From Apostichopus japonicus (taxonomy: Eukaryota; Echinodermata; Holothuroidea; Aspidochirotida; Stichopodidae), in NCBI RefSeq assembly GCF_037975245.1, contig NC_092581.1, forward strand, positions 19,182,303-19,246,302: a stretch of DNA of 64,000 nucleotides, read 5' to 3'. Of the stretch, positions 1-57,978 are shown one piece after another. Within the stretch, counting starts at the first letter, position 1; the number at the start of each line of letters is the position of its first letter. The position numbers were made by a program, and so were the translations under genes. The notes beneath the pieces were generated by a model that saw only the letters and a list, made by a program, of their open reading frames with translations, was not told the origin of the DNA and ran no database searches.

Positions 1-106
1 TCAATACACACATGGAGGCTGGGGCAACAGGTTTAAGTGCTTAACTTGTTTAAATTTGACTATTAAACTTAAATTATGGGGGATGTTTATATTTGTCACA
101 TTTTAG

Positions 107-730
107 GTGAAGTCTGCATGTACTGATGGCACTGACGGGGCGTCATCTTCGGGACTCGGGTTGGACTCGGAAACCGATGTAATCAGTAAGGATCCGTCCA
201 GTTCTTGTTCCCATGACAACCCTAACGAGAATGATAACAGCCAAGGGCGAAAATACAAACGTAAAAGTAAAAAACCCGGCTCAAACCAGAGTCCAGTTCA
301 TACCGAGGTAAGACGGCGACCGAAAATCGACCGGGGTACCTCCTTGTTAAAGAGGCTTAGCAATCGCCTCTCTCAGGTATTCGGGCACGGCCCGTCAGAG
401 GAAGCTGACAAGATTGATGGGCCTGAGACAAGTCCAAGCTCGAGCATGCGCAGAAAGTCGGAAGATTCCCTCGATGTACACACGGTGGATATAGAGATCG
501 GAGGCAATGACGTAGACGAGAATCTGTCGCAAATTTCGACAAAAGCGGAAAGACTTTTGTCCTTAACGAAATCTCTGCAAGATGATTTAAGAAACGGAGT
601 GAAAACTGGCGACCTCGTGCAAACGAATTTGAAATACATACGACTAGCTATGAGACATCTGGAGAAATCTCTAGAACACATGTCTCTTGTGGAATCGGAA
701 AAAAATCCTAACAACGTTCAAGAAGAGTAA
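107..730 (+). CDS. Terminal coding exon of an unrecognised gene entering from the left edge
   Basis: The reading frame opens directly after a splice acceptor (TTTTAG at 101-106) and runs 207 codons to TAA at 728-730. The first codon is GTG, so this is an internal exon start and not a translation start; the upstream exons lie outside the window. The N-terminal third is rich in Ser, Asp and Gly. Two basic, nuclear-signal-like clusters follow (KYKRKSKK and RRRPK), then LLKRLSNRLSQVFG, an RRKSEDS stretch that resembles a basophilic kinase site, and a helix-forming segment of about 55 residues (KAERLLSLTKSLQDDLRNG to RHLEKSLEHM). Even CpG-containing codon use and length support real coding sequence. 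I do not recognise the family. The tail could be a cytoplasmic signalling tail or a coiled-coil adaptor. Candidate poly(A) signals AATAAA lie at 1461-1466 and 1548-1553. Confidence 0.75.
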   Translation: MKSACTDGTDGASSSGLGLDSETDVISKDPSSSCSHDNPNENDNSQGRKYKRKSKKPGSNQSPVHTEVRRRPKIDRGTSLLKRLSNRLSQVFGHGPSEEADKIDGPETSPSSSMRRKSEDSLDVHTVDIEIGGNDVDENLSQISTKAERLLSLTKSLQDDLRNGVKTGDLVQTNLKYIRLAMRHLEKSLEHMSLVESEKNPNNVQEE

Positions 731-3700
731 AATCATTTGAATTGCCAAATAATTGTAAGAAAACTCCATGCCATGCACACATCTGCATTGGCTCTACAGC
801 CTTAAACATACATTGAGATTGACCGTCATCGATCGATATTGATGACGATTTGTGACGTCATACCTCCTTCGCCTGTGTTCACAAGTGTTTACGTAATCGA
901 AGAAAGAACGTCTGATTTTGATAATTACTAAAGGGAAGGACTCTTTGGAAACCTTTTAAAGGCGTATTCAAATGCTTGATGTTGAATGGTACTGTGCATA
1001 TTCATATCTTAGTACCCAAGGTAACTTCATTACGTAATAGGGTTTAATACTTTCTTCGATTTGGTGTCTGAATCGATCATTTTGTACACAAAATGCAATC
1101 TTAATATTTTTGAATATGATTTAAAAAATCTTTCTCTTAAATATGACGTTTACTAGCACTAGTTCTTGATTGATACTGTAAACATAATTATTAATATTTA
1201 TAATTACAAACATTGTTTGCAACCTGTCTTTAGGTACTGAACTGTAAATTCTTATAGCGATGCACAGCATACAGTACACAGCCTTACCAGTGGTGTAGCG
1301 ATTAATATATGGGCCCCGGTGGTCAAGGATTCAGAAGCCAACGGGACGGGTAAGCGAAAGCTAATAAGCGTGCTCGAAGCAAACGAATCAGTACAGCAGG
1401 TTGTCGCGTGATACCTTTTGTACTTGGCTGTAAAATCAGTTACTCTAGACAACGATACAAAATAAACAATCGACTGTCGCTAGATATCTCAGTCACATGG
1501 CGTTACCGAATTTTGTAGGGGCTTTAGGATAGTTATGAAGCCTCACAAATAAAGGAGATTTGCTGTCTCGAACCTTGCCCTAAATATAGTATACTTATAC
1601 TCTGTGTACAATTCCTCCCCTGTTTGGCTGTTCACTCTCCACTGTTGCCGTCCGCCATTAACAGTGGAGAGCTGGGTGGGGGTGGGGGTGGGCGATGTGG
1701 GAGCGACAGTTAAAGAGAGCAGCAAGTAAGATCGTAGGAAGTGCTAAGAAGACGGGGGGCGGGGGGGGGGGGGCGGCGAAATCAGGCTCGCTCGGCAAAG
1801 TATACCTCAAGACTGAAAGAAGATACGGCAAGTGCGTGTGCTTTCCATTTCGTGAAACGAAAATAAATAAATAATAAATTGTAACTAATCTATTTTTAAA
1901 GTTGTAAACGAGGGGGTGGGGGGGGGGTGTCCGAAAATGACAACTGCAGCTCGCTTCCGTTAACGATTTTCACATAGCTAACCTTTGAAATGGGTAAATT
2001 ATGTGAAGTACCGTAACAAAGGGTAACCAAAGTTACAGATCAGAGAGTGTAAAGATGGTTTTATATACCAGGAAAGAAAAACCTACGTCCAGTTACGCAG
2101 GTAACGATGCATTTAGTTTTGAGGAGGTGCACCTATACCAGTTAAAAAACAACAGTTAATTAACCAACTCTAAATATCGAAGTAAAATAAAGTTCAACAA
2201 CGTAAACCACCGGACACGAAGGTTGTCAAAAAAGACATAAAAAATATGGAATACATGATACACAGTTGATTTAGTAAATATGTGTTTTTTTTATAAACTT
2301 TAGGCCTAAGTAAAAAATAAGTTATTTTGTCTTAAAATTATCAAATTATATCACTTTCCCGGCCATCAATAAAATTGCAATCAAGAAATTTAAAACAAGA
2401 TGATCCCTTGCCACTGATGCACTTAATCGGGAAATTTATTGAAAAATTATTTTGTATTAATGTGTACATTGTATTATATCATAAGATTTTCTTTATGTGT
2501 TTGATATAATATGTTTTTTCTGTTGTCTATTTCTACGTTTTCACATTAAAACCGTCTTCTAGCAAGCTTTAACGAGATGCAATGTTACTAATGGTGCAAT
2601 GTATATAAAACTATATACTCACTGCTCACTTCTTCTTTTTGTACAATTTTAGACGTTCAACACGACAAAGCACATGTTAACGTTTTACGGCGTATTTCTG
2701 GTATTTATTGCATTATTGTTTGTAATAACTTGATAGCAAAAAATACAACCATAAATCTCGGGGTTAGGTACATTGTTCCCCCCCCCCCCCCTCTCTCCCG
2801 CCATTATGGATCCAACCCAAAGTTGAATGAATCCCAGTAAGACACCCGACATAATTATCTGAATATCAAAGATACAAAGTTTCGATCTGATTTTCGATTG
2901 AAATTTTCAATCTAATTTTCGATTGAAAATTTAGTTGGAGGTCGGAATCTCTGACATAATCATGTTTTCAGATAACATATGGAGTTTTGTGCATGTTAAT
3001 TATTGATTGTAATACTGAGATCAATGACGATACAGACATAAATCTCAGGATTTGTTGTCTTTCCTCTACCCTTCCATCTACCCAAAACTTAAGAAGGAAA
3101 ATTTCATTTAAAAAATCTTACATTTGAATGTCGAAATCTCTGACGACAAATATACTTGCACAAACTATATACTTATTAATACGCAACAAAGTGGCATAAG
3201 TGTGCAATTAGCATAGGCCTATCACTAATTGCTGTCGAGTAGATCTGCAGTATTTTAATTAATTAAGTGGTATTTTCAATCAATTAATCTAGAGATTAGA
3301 GATATAAATAACTTAAGTCAATACTTTCGATTGGATAGGTCGACGTCTGAAATGAAGACCATTCGCTCCAATTTTGCACAGAGGGGGACCGGCGAGGACG
3401 ATAATTAATCCCTTAAGACTGTTATGCCCCGCTCCGATGGGGTCGCGGAGGTACAGTGTTAGAGACAGGGTTCTAGCATCGTGGTTTAGATTACTGAATG
3501 TTTCGTTTTCGTTCAATGATTCTTTCCTGGTCATTTTCCTTAGATATTACACAATTTTCAGCCCTTATCCTGTTACGTCATCAATGTTACCACGTGGCAA
3601 TGGTGATTTTACGACCCGGTGCAACATAATTACCACGAACTGAGCATAACGTTACTACTCAAAAGTACGAAATAGTAAGAGCTTGAAATTTATCTGACTT

Positions 3701-6700
3701 CAAATCATGCCGAACGGTGCATATCGGGTGGCATTTACTATTTAGGATGCGCCATCTTTCTCTCCAGCAAGGCAGTTTAACGTGTGCATGTTACAAACCA
3801 GACTCAGAGATTCTGCCTCATGTACGATCTTAAATTGCTTGAATATTACTGCAAAAGAAGCTTATCTTGGTATCATACAGCTAGAACTGACGAAAAGCGT
3901 TGTCACCATAGAAATTATTTTTTAGTTCTATGGTAGTCAAACATTTAGGTTGTGGAGCACTATACTAAACTTTCACCATTTCTGGCTCAAAATCTAAACG
4001 GTCACGGTGGCCAAATGTCATGATAGGCCAGGCCATATTGCCAGTTCAAACACCCATTTCTGTTTTGAAATATGAATAATTTAGTGTGTATTGAAGTCAA
4101 TTAATAAGCCATTTACTACGGCAGGACAAAGGTACGTTCAAGATGACAGATGGGTTCACTTCACCTGGTAGACAAAAGACTCGAGAGAAGACACTTCCAG
4201 ATCGGAAATAACTTTGATATCATACTGTATTTTCATCAAGTGTAAGGAGGATGAGATGGCTTATAAGCTGTGCGGTCACCCTGTTGGGACAATTTTTTGT
4301 TCAATATGGTACTCTTAGGTCACGCTTCACAATATAGAGTGGTTACTCACTAGTATGAGGAAACGGTCCCAACTGACTGATGACGTCACCTTATCAACAC
4401 AGTAAGGTATAACTGTAATGGGTAAATCCGAAAGAAAATGCACTTCCATTATCAAAAGAAAGCATTCCTTTACAGACAAGAGCATTTTCCGCAAAGCATA
4501 TTTGCAAGTGAAAGGATGTGTATAAATTGGGTGGGTGGAGTCTCCATCCTTATGAATATTCATAACAAACTTTGACCTCAACGTATCAGAAGCTATCCAT
4601 CAGCATAAGAACACAGAATCTGCTTTGTATTTCACTCGTATGTGGAAACATACACAGACAATGATAGGGTGAAAAATAATCAAAAGAAAAAAAAATTAAG
4701 AAAGGACTTATTTTACACTCTGTACGATACTGCAGAAAATGTAAGAAAAACTTCAAAATTTTTGTAACAAAGTAATGTTTTTTTTTCCATTTTTTCATCC
4801 GACTTTCACTGAGACGACTAAACGACTACACTAACGAAGTATTTGCATATTAATATGTTTTACAGACAGAAACAGACTTAGACAATATTTCTCATTGTTA
4901 GACGTTCATTTATATAAAGAAAACCAATTAATGAGCTGTCCCACTTGTCTCTTTCTTTATTAAGAGAAAAGAAAAGAGAGCAGGAGGGTACAGAAGGGGT
5001 GGGGTGGGGTGGGGGCAGAGGGTTGGGGAGGTATCTGCCGAAGTTGAATACCCGCTAACAAAGTTGCTTTCAACATTTCATAAATAAAACAAATTCAATG
5101 TATTTTCAGGCTTTATACTTTCACATGCGCGAGAGTTTTGCTTTTTCTTGGGTATCAAAACATATAACGTGGGATGACTCCACAGCATTAAGTGATTAAC
5201 AAATATATAAATATATATTTTTTAATGATTTTTTATTATGTTTGGATTATGTTTCTCCATTTGGGACAAGAGGGCATAAAACTTTGGCAAATCTAATCAT
5301 TGTTTAGATTTGATGAACAAGACAGCAGAAAAGAAAATAGATTGAGCTTTGGAATATTTATAGATACGGTAGATTATTAATCAAATACAATTCCTAGATG
5401 AAGCTATCAGATGCGACTACTTTTTGTCCATAGACAAAGACTTGCTTGAGTTGTGAAGCAAATTTTTCTTACATCGTTAAAACTGATCCTTTTATTCGAT
5501 CGAGCCAATATTTTCAGACCAGTTATCGATATTTTAATCGGTTACCACCATTCATCAGTAACTACCTTTCTCATCTACACCAAAAACAAAACAAAACAAA
5601 TTCTTGTTCTTCTCACCCTTTTATCAATGATACCAGGACAACAGTTTACGAGACACCCAATCTCCCTCAAGTTATCTTTATAACCAAAGACCATACATAC
5701 TGTTGCCAAGGAAACCTTGCTACAGAAACTGGGAAATGGCATTGCATCAAAAACAGTGCTAACAATACGAAAACATAGAAGAACTTTTAAGGACTTCAAA
5801 ATATTTTCAGAGTTTATTCAACCAATCTCTGGTATTCCAAACCAGACTATAACTCTCCAGGACTGTCCTTCAATATGACTGAAAAAATTCCCAAACAGCA
5901 GAGAACATCTGAAGATTTCCAGAATCTTAACCCAAAAAACACAGTATTTTGAATATGGAAAATAACCACTGGTAAGTTTTTTAAGAAATGAAAAAGGTGA
6001 ACTGAACCGTAACTCCCCCGTTAAAAAGTTGCGTCACTAATATTGCATTGAGAAAAAAAGGAGGGGGGGGGGGGCTGCTGTCATTTCCTGTGACTTGAGT
6101 ATAAATCAAGAGTTAAATATCACAACTTGAGAAGATGAGTAGTAGGCCATTTTTGCACATTTATGCATTTATTCCACAACTCAAACGGGTTAGGTAATAA
6201 TATACACCAAGTACAATGAGTACTAGTAACGGCCAATCATATGAGTCTGTTATGCAGTCATATATATGAAGTCTGGTTACAAAGTCTGCTTCATTCAATC
6301 ATGTCTTACATACAAAATTTCAAATCAAAATGTGAAATCAATCAGGTCTTACATTTAGCAGAAATATCACAAAAACACTTTAAACTTTATAAAATGTCTG
6401 AAGGAATATCATGGCAGGTGCAGATAAACACACTTTGTTTGGAACGATTTAGTTTTTGGAGGACCGACATTGAATTTTGAAATGGTTATAACATGTAAGC
6501 ATGTAATGTACCAGCAAAGCTCTGGGCCAGATATCTTCCAGTTTATTCACTTACTTTACCAGCAAAACGACGAGCCACTTTCACCTCTTTGTATTCCCAA
6601 ACGTGAACTGATTATTAGACAAACAGTTTGTTATCTACGGTGACTATAGCCAGATATTACCAGCGATGACATATCACTTGTAGCCCGACAAAACACCACA

Positions 6701-9087
6701 TCAGGAAGAGAAAAACAACATGGTGGAATGGATTTTCTCCATACCTTTTGTTCTATTGCAGTGATTAAACAGTAAGTTTCTTAATCGAATTGAAATCTAA
6801 AAAATCTACCATATTTATTGTCATCTCTAAAAGTATATTTCTCAATTTTTTTATATCAGATTTTGACACCAAACTTTGAAATATTTTAACCAAACAAAAA
6901 CTCCAAGTTTCATAACACAAATATGCTTTTTTTCTTTTGTGTTTAGTTATTTTAGCCAATAAAATTTGGGTTATCTATTGGCCAATGTTTCTCAGGATCA
7001 GATCCTCAACATTGTACAAGCTTGTAACAATCACATGGGGTCTATAAAATCGTTTGAATAAACCGAACAATCTGCGTTGCATCTGGGAGTCCAGCTTCTC
7101 TATTTTTTCTTTCTCAGATGACATCGATTGGGATCGTTCGGATTGTGAAATTTTTTACCAATCATTTTTCTTTACTTCCTGCAGATCGATATAAATAAGG
7201 TACTGGAAATATGACGACAAAGGCGTATTATTCTCACGTAGTACTTTCTTTGATTTGAAACAAAAACAACACTTTTTGAGTAAAATGAGAAAAGGTGACA
7301 GAAGGAGGCAGATAAACAACGAGAAAAAAACGATAAAAACAAAAAAAAGGAGAATAAACAACAAAACAAGACATGATGTCAGATATTAAGATGACACTGT
7401 GTTTGGGAATGCATGTGTCGAGTACAATTAGCATGGAATACAATCTGCATATTACAATTATAACAATTCCATTTCTTCATTTTTTTTTTAAATACGACGG
7501 CTACATGTCAACACTGTGCTTTACATCACTGCTTTTGTTTTTATGTTAACCTTTTCACCCCGTTCAAGTATCCCTTTAAAATTGAAACTTAAAAAAAAAG
7601 AAATTAATATAATATGTTACAAATGACGGCTATAGGTAAATTGTATGTTTACCTAGACCTGTGTCATAATAATAATAATATTATTCTAAGCCAAGGAAGA
7701 AGAAGAAGGGGTTTGTTGCTTTAACTTTTGAGAGAAGAAAAATTCCCATATCATTAATTTTTACACATTTTATTTCCATTTATAAAGTATATAGAGTTCT
7801 GTTGTTCACACCAAATTGTGTCGTTCACCCCACCCCTTCCCCCTCTTTAATTCAAATATAAACAACCTGACGGCCAAAGATGAAGATGAAATTAGGAAAG
7901 AGAGATCATCGTTTTGTTGGTTCTTTTTTTGTTTTTGTTTCATCGGATATTCCTTTTAAAAATGATGTTAAAGAAAGAACAAAATGTTATAGAAACCAAT
8001 GCAAAAGGCACTTAGCAATTTTAATCTAAAAACAAAAGTTGCTGATAGAAATTAATGGTGCTGCTCGCTAACATACTTTTACCATTTTGCATTTTTAATT
8101 TTTTTTTTTTGCGGGGTTGGGGGTTTTCCCCCCCATGCCCGCCTTTTTTTATATAGTTTTGTGGTGAATTTTTTTAAATTTTTTGGATTTTGTCAAATAC
8201 CTAAATACTATGCTGACAACTAAGTTAGCAAGGCTGGGCAACAATCTCCCGAGGACTATTTAAAGATTTTAGTAAGATAATGGACCACCGTCTTACAAAG
8301 ACTAAGGTACTGTAGATTCGGAGCTATATACCGTCACGATAATCTGCCAAGAAAAGAAACAGAAAAAAAGATGAGTTTCAAGAATAGTCGCTTAAACTCT
8401 ACAGTTCAATTATTATACTTGAAAGCAGGCATCCATTTCCACTTCTCTTGGTTTTTTCACTTTCTTCGAGCACTTTCTACCGTTAAATGACAAAATAAAA
8501 CATATTTAGCTTACATGAGAGACAGAGAGATAGAGATAACTATTTGATTAAAACCACGACTAAGCCACTACGAATATTTTCGAATTTGGGAGATATTATC
8601 ACGGTTGACAACTCATATCATGAGTTTGCATTTCATTTGGCAACCTGTGACATCACAGTGACATATGAAGGAAGTGACATCTTTGAACTTTTCCAACGCT
8701 TTTTCTTAGCTTATTTCCAAGGTGATTGTAAACTGTGTCGACACTGAAACAAATAACAGTTTCATTTTGCTGAGCTCCGATATTTTTGATAGAGCATTTG
8801 TAAAATAAACGTCTTCTTACAGCCAAAAATTGTAGGGAGAAATGTCATTTGAGGTCGTAAAGTTTAATTTTCTCCCTATTGAATCTTGCTTGCATCTGTG
8901 GAGCAACCAATCTTGGGGGAGGGGGGGGGGTGTCTGTGTGTTAGATGTTTGTCCCAGTAACTCAAATATTTAGATGTCAGCCTTGAAAGCTAAGCATCGA
9001 ATCCAACAAGCGTTGGGTCAATGCCTGACAACGATAATCAATCTGTAGTTTCACTACTACTCACCTCCATTATATAGGACTGGAAAT
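731..9087. other. Convergent intergenic interval with the 3' flanks of two genes
   Basis: No supported coding exon lies here. It holds the 3' UTR and flank of the left-edge gene (+) and of the ERM gene (-). Homopolymer G or C runs occur near 1756, 2780, 6063 and 8925. Perfect CRE palindromes TGACGTCA occur at 853-860 and 4381-4388. A weak ATTAAA poly(A) hexamer for the ERM gene is at 8863-8868 (-), about 220 bases after its stop; a later AATAAA is near 7769-7774 (-). The longest open frames (for example 5446-5778) lack recognisable motifs and look like chance. Confidence 0.6.
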
Positions 9088-54290
<45,203 letters not shown>

Positions 54291-54296
<6 letters not shown>

Positions 54297-54430
54297 GAAG
54301 GAATAGAGCATGTACTTTTATATACGTATACGATATGTACCTGTAAGTGTCCGTATGCTACTGCTAATAGTAGTCTGCCAAATAGCCGTGACAGCTACCA
54401 GATATATAACGGTGGTTTTTGAATGGCGGC
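54291..54430 (-). promoter_or_regulatory. ERM core promoter: TATA box, initiator and upstream YY1-like site
   Basis: The minus strand has TATATAAAAG at 54324-54315, a full TATA consensus, and the initiator TCAGTT with A at 54296, giving the usual spacing of about 28. Upstream, ATGGCGGC (plus strand, 54423-54430) resembles a YY1 core in a small CpG-containing patch. A strong donor directly follows the predicted start. Confidence 0.6.
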
Positions 54431-54530
54431 GCGAGTTCAAAATTTTCTAAAATGGTTTCCGTTTTGGGTGTGGCAAAGTTTTAACCTGTCAATCAATAAT
54501 TTTAGATGCGATGACTGGTATTTATAATAG

Positions 54531-54605
54531 AGGCGTTGCCAGAATTTTCCATCTGGGGGTGAGGGTCAGCTAGAAAGCTGAGGGTGAAGGGCAGAGAATT
54601 GAAAC
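54531..54605 (+). mobile_element. Left end of a G-rich-terminus MITE-like element (partial)
   Basis: GGCGTTGCCAGAATTTTCCA followed by CTGGGGGTGAGGG has the form of a widespread terminal motif (GGCGTAGCCAGGATTTT then a G run) seen in many invertebrate MITEs. The matching right end was not found with confidence. Confidence 0.35.
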
Positions 54606-55046
54606 AGGTGGGAAATATTTCATTCGAAGCTGCATATTGTGTCAGATAGGAACTAGTTGTAACATGTAGGGTCTGTGACGTGACACATTAACACGACACA
54701 AATGATATATTCCTTCACACGTAATCGGATAGTTATCCTTGATAATCACCATTTGGCATCTCCTTAATTAGCCAGCTATTAAACCAGCTTAATTCAAAAC
54801 ACAAATGTTGATACTTATTTGCATTTTCATTGGCAAAAACTGGAGGTGCGACGTGCCAGGTAGTGGAGGGAAACAGAGAAGTATAGGGGTGTAGGCATAA
54901 CCATCAACTTTGAGGTGTCTTTAAAAATAATTTTACACCGTACAATATTTCAAGATCCTTCTGCCTTCTTTCTACCTCTGTGAGCTGCACACAAGGGCGA
55001 TTTGTTGCAAATATTGGGAGGGGGGAGACATTTGCTTGGGTGTATC

Positions 55047-55719
55047 CAGGCGCGTATCCAGGATTTTCTAACCGGGGGCGGCGCAAATTACTATCAAAGC
55101 GGAGCACCACCATTGGTTGGCGCGCAGCGTACAAGAATATTTCTGGTTTTAATAGCCCCCCAGATCACCGGAAATTGCACTTCTTGGGCTTGAAAATGAC
55201 CAACCAGATGTACACTTTTGCCTGAGAACCAATTTTTTCCCAATAGTTTTTTTTCATCCATAACCTTTTTCAAGATTGTCACCAGTCACACATCATTGTC
55301 GACCTCATCGCATCTCCTGTGGATCATTGCTTTTGTAGGTAATACTACATAAAAGCCCAAAATACCCGTCAGCCCCATTATTCAAGGTTTTAATCCCATT
55401 ATTTGTTCAGAATTTGAATAATAAATTCACTTCAAAACATACCCATCATGTTGCACACAATTTCATCTAATGGACAACCAATAAAAAAAAAAACCCCTTC
55501 AACCCCTAACAGACCGGTCAAAATTGCAAGAGTAGAGGGAAGTATGATGAAAAATGTTGGTCAGGGAATTTGCGAAAATTCAGACACAGTTAATTTATTG
55601 GTGTACAAATATTAAAACCTCCTATAACGGCTACTATAAAACATCGATATCAGAAAGAAAAAAAATATGCTCGAGGGGGGGGTCTCCCCCTTCGCCCCCC
55701 CCCCCCGGCTACGCGCCTG
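55047..55719 (+). mobile_element. MITE-like DNA transposon copy, 673 bp
   Basis: The left end, CAGGCGCGTATCCAGGATTT, is followed by AACCGGGGGCGG. The right end is a C run and GGCTACGCGCCTG, so CAGGCGCGTA is an exact terminal inverted repeat with G-rich inner sequence on both sides. No transposase frame lies within, so it is non-autonomous. No target-site duplication was clear. Superfamily not assigned. Confidence 0.6.
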
Positions 55720-56017
55720 CGGTTAGAAATCTTGTAGGAAACAGGCCAAATGGAAACCCAGTGAACCCATATCGATGTGGATCATATATATGATTGTACG
55801 AACTTACACTCATACAAAAGAGATGTACAGACATGATGATAATAATCATGAGTGACAACATGCTATACGGTCACAGGTCATAGAAACGACCACGAAGAGT
55901 CATTTACCTCATGCAGCATGTGTTGGATGAAGTTTTAGCCACCGCCAAATATGATTTGGATAAATAATCTCACGCATTATTTTCTATTTATAGCCACAAA
56001 AAAAAACTATGCCACCA

Positions 56018-56105
56018 AATATTGGGGGGATATTAGACACTATATCCCCCACCTAAAATATTGGGGGGACATGCCCCCTGGCCCCCCATGATCGCCGCCC
56101 ATGGC
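56018..56105 (+). mobile_element. Fragment of a GGGGGGACATGCCCCC-type MITE end
   Basis: ATTGGGGGGATATTAGACAC, then ATTGGGGGGACATGCCCCCT and GGCCCCCCATGATCGCCGCC. A related end, GGGGGGGCACGTGCCCCCAG, lies at 59099-59118. Both are typical of G-rich MITE termini; the boundaries are unclear. Confidence 0.35.
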
Positions 56106-57960
56106 TGCAAATATTCATGCAACTAAAACTATAAAATTCTTCACTTTGTAATTGAGTGAGGAAGTAGGGAAGGGGTGAGGTAAAGAGTGAACTTCTTATA
56201 TGAACAGCAGTGGAAGGTGATTAAAATTCTCCCCACCCCCTCCCCCTTCGAGGTTTAAACTACATTTCCCACTCCCTCAATGGTTGTGCTGTTGAGAGGT
56301 ACCTACAGATTGGCAGTTTGAAGAATAAACTCACATGAAACAATAATAGTTGTGGTTTTCTTTTTAAATTCATTATGAATCTTGAAAGTTTAGAACCCCT
56401 TAAAGTGCATAGAATACAAAGTATTTGTCAACATATGACACCAGAGACTTGATTAAATAATGCATGGTTTCATTGTTTATTTATATTTTGTCATCATAAT
56501 AAAAGATAAGACTGTTTATGAAAATTATAAAGGCTACACATGGAAACACTGAAGTTATGATGTGCTCAGTCATAACAGAGTAATAGCCAGAGCCAGTTAT
56601 TGGCTAAAGTACACCTCGCCTCTACAGAGAAATACAGGTTGCTGATCTCAAAAGACTCACTTTTCAATATCCTTCAAAAACAAGGCTTCATTAAGCGGAA
56701 TTCACTTCACCATTCAACCAATAAAGTTTTACTTTTAGATAGTTTTAATGTGTTTTCATATGTTAATCTTGTCTGTTGACTTATGGTAACCTTTGACCTC
56801 TACTTCCATTAATGCAGATTTGCATATATCAAGTGACATTCAACTCAACCGAGATGACAGTTACTTTGTTTATAAGCAATTCAGAATTTGTCCTATGTTG
56901 AATACGTTCACATGTAAACGTTAAATCTCCGCCAAAAATAAATATCTGATTTCTCCACTACATACCAAGTATAAAGGTCACACAGCTCAATTCAAAGATA
57001 CATACAGACCCACAATATGTTTAACACACACAGACATACACACAAGCAAGACAGCACATCCCAAAGTATACCCCTTTCCCGTTTGGCACAAAGAATTGAA
57101 CAGGTCAACTAACAAGCCTTTGGCACCATCATTACAATAACTTGAACAGTAATAATGAAGTTCCAACAATAAATTCATCCTAATTATCTAGCATAAAAGG
57201 ACTTGTAGACAATGGACAAAAGACATTTGTTAGTTTTCAAGGTGTGACTTGTTTTTCAGTGTTACTATTTACTCTACAAGTTACTCAGAACTGATTGTCA
57301 TTGCTCCACCTATCATTTCTTGAGTCATATCAAGAGATTCCTCCTAGCCACCTACCTAACCCTCACCCCTCCCACACCAACTCCACCCACTAACCCTCCT
57401 CTGGCTTCACTTATCTCTGCAACAAATCATGTCAATAATGCCTTCACTGTAAATACATTTGAGACCACACTCAAGACTAGTTGAAATTTAAGCTTTGGAA
57501 GTGAAACACAGTTTAGACTTGGCATTTCTATTTGGGTATTGCATGCATCCTATTATTTGGGAAAATAAACCAAATACTCTATAAGAGTTGGTTATTTTAT
57601 TTACTATAATTTTTGTTTAGGTATTTTAGTGAGGTATAGAAAAAACTCCAATACTAAAAACAGTGCCCCAAAGGGCTATAATAACAGAATAATGAAATGA
57701 TATCATACAGTTTTTCTTAATGTTTTAGACACACAAGTAACCAAACTACTGTACCTACTTATCAATGTAATTGTGTATTACTGAATCTTCCATTAACACA
57801 CAAGTTCAAAGTCAAGATTTTAAAATCTTATTAACTACCCGAGTTAATAATGCTAGACGAATTCTAGCTGCAAACAATTACTCTTTCATTCTTCTCCAGT
57901 TATCTCGAAAACACAAACAGCCTTCACAGTTGTATTTTCAGGGTATGTTGTGATGCTAAA

Positions 57961-57978
57961 GGGGGGGGGGGGGGGGGG
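57961..57978 (+). repeat. Poly-G run, 18 bases
   Basis: The longest of many G or C homopolymers in the window. Confidence 0.95.

Noticed and set aside
853-4388. Two CRE palindromes TGACGTCA (853-860, 4381-4388) as a regulatory module
   Set aside because: They are 3.5 kb apart in the 3' flanks of two genes with no nearby promoter; isolated 8-mers are weak evidence.
5446-5778. 110-codon plus-strand frame in the convergent intergenic interval
   Set aside because: No recognisable domain, no promoter, no splice partner; length is within chance for AT-rich DNA of this size.
55094-55282. Small frames inside the MITE-like element as transposase remnants
   Set aside because: No DDE-type or hAT motif visible, and the frames are under 85 codons.
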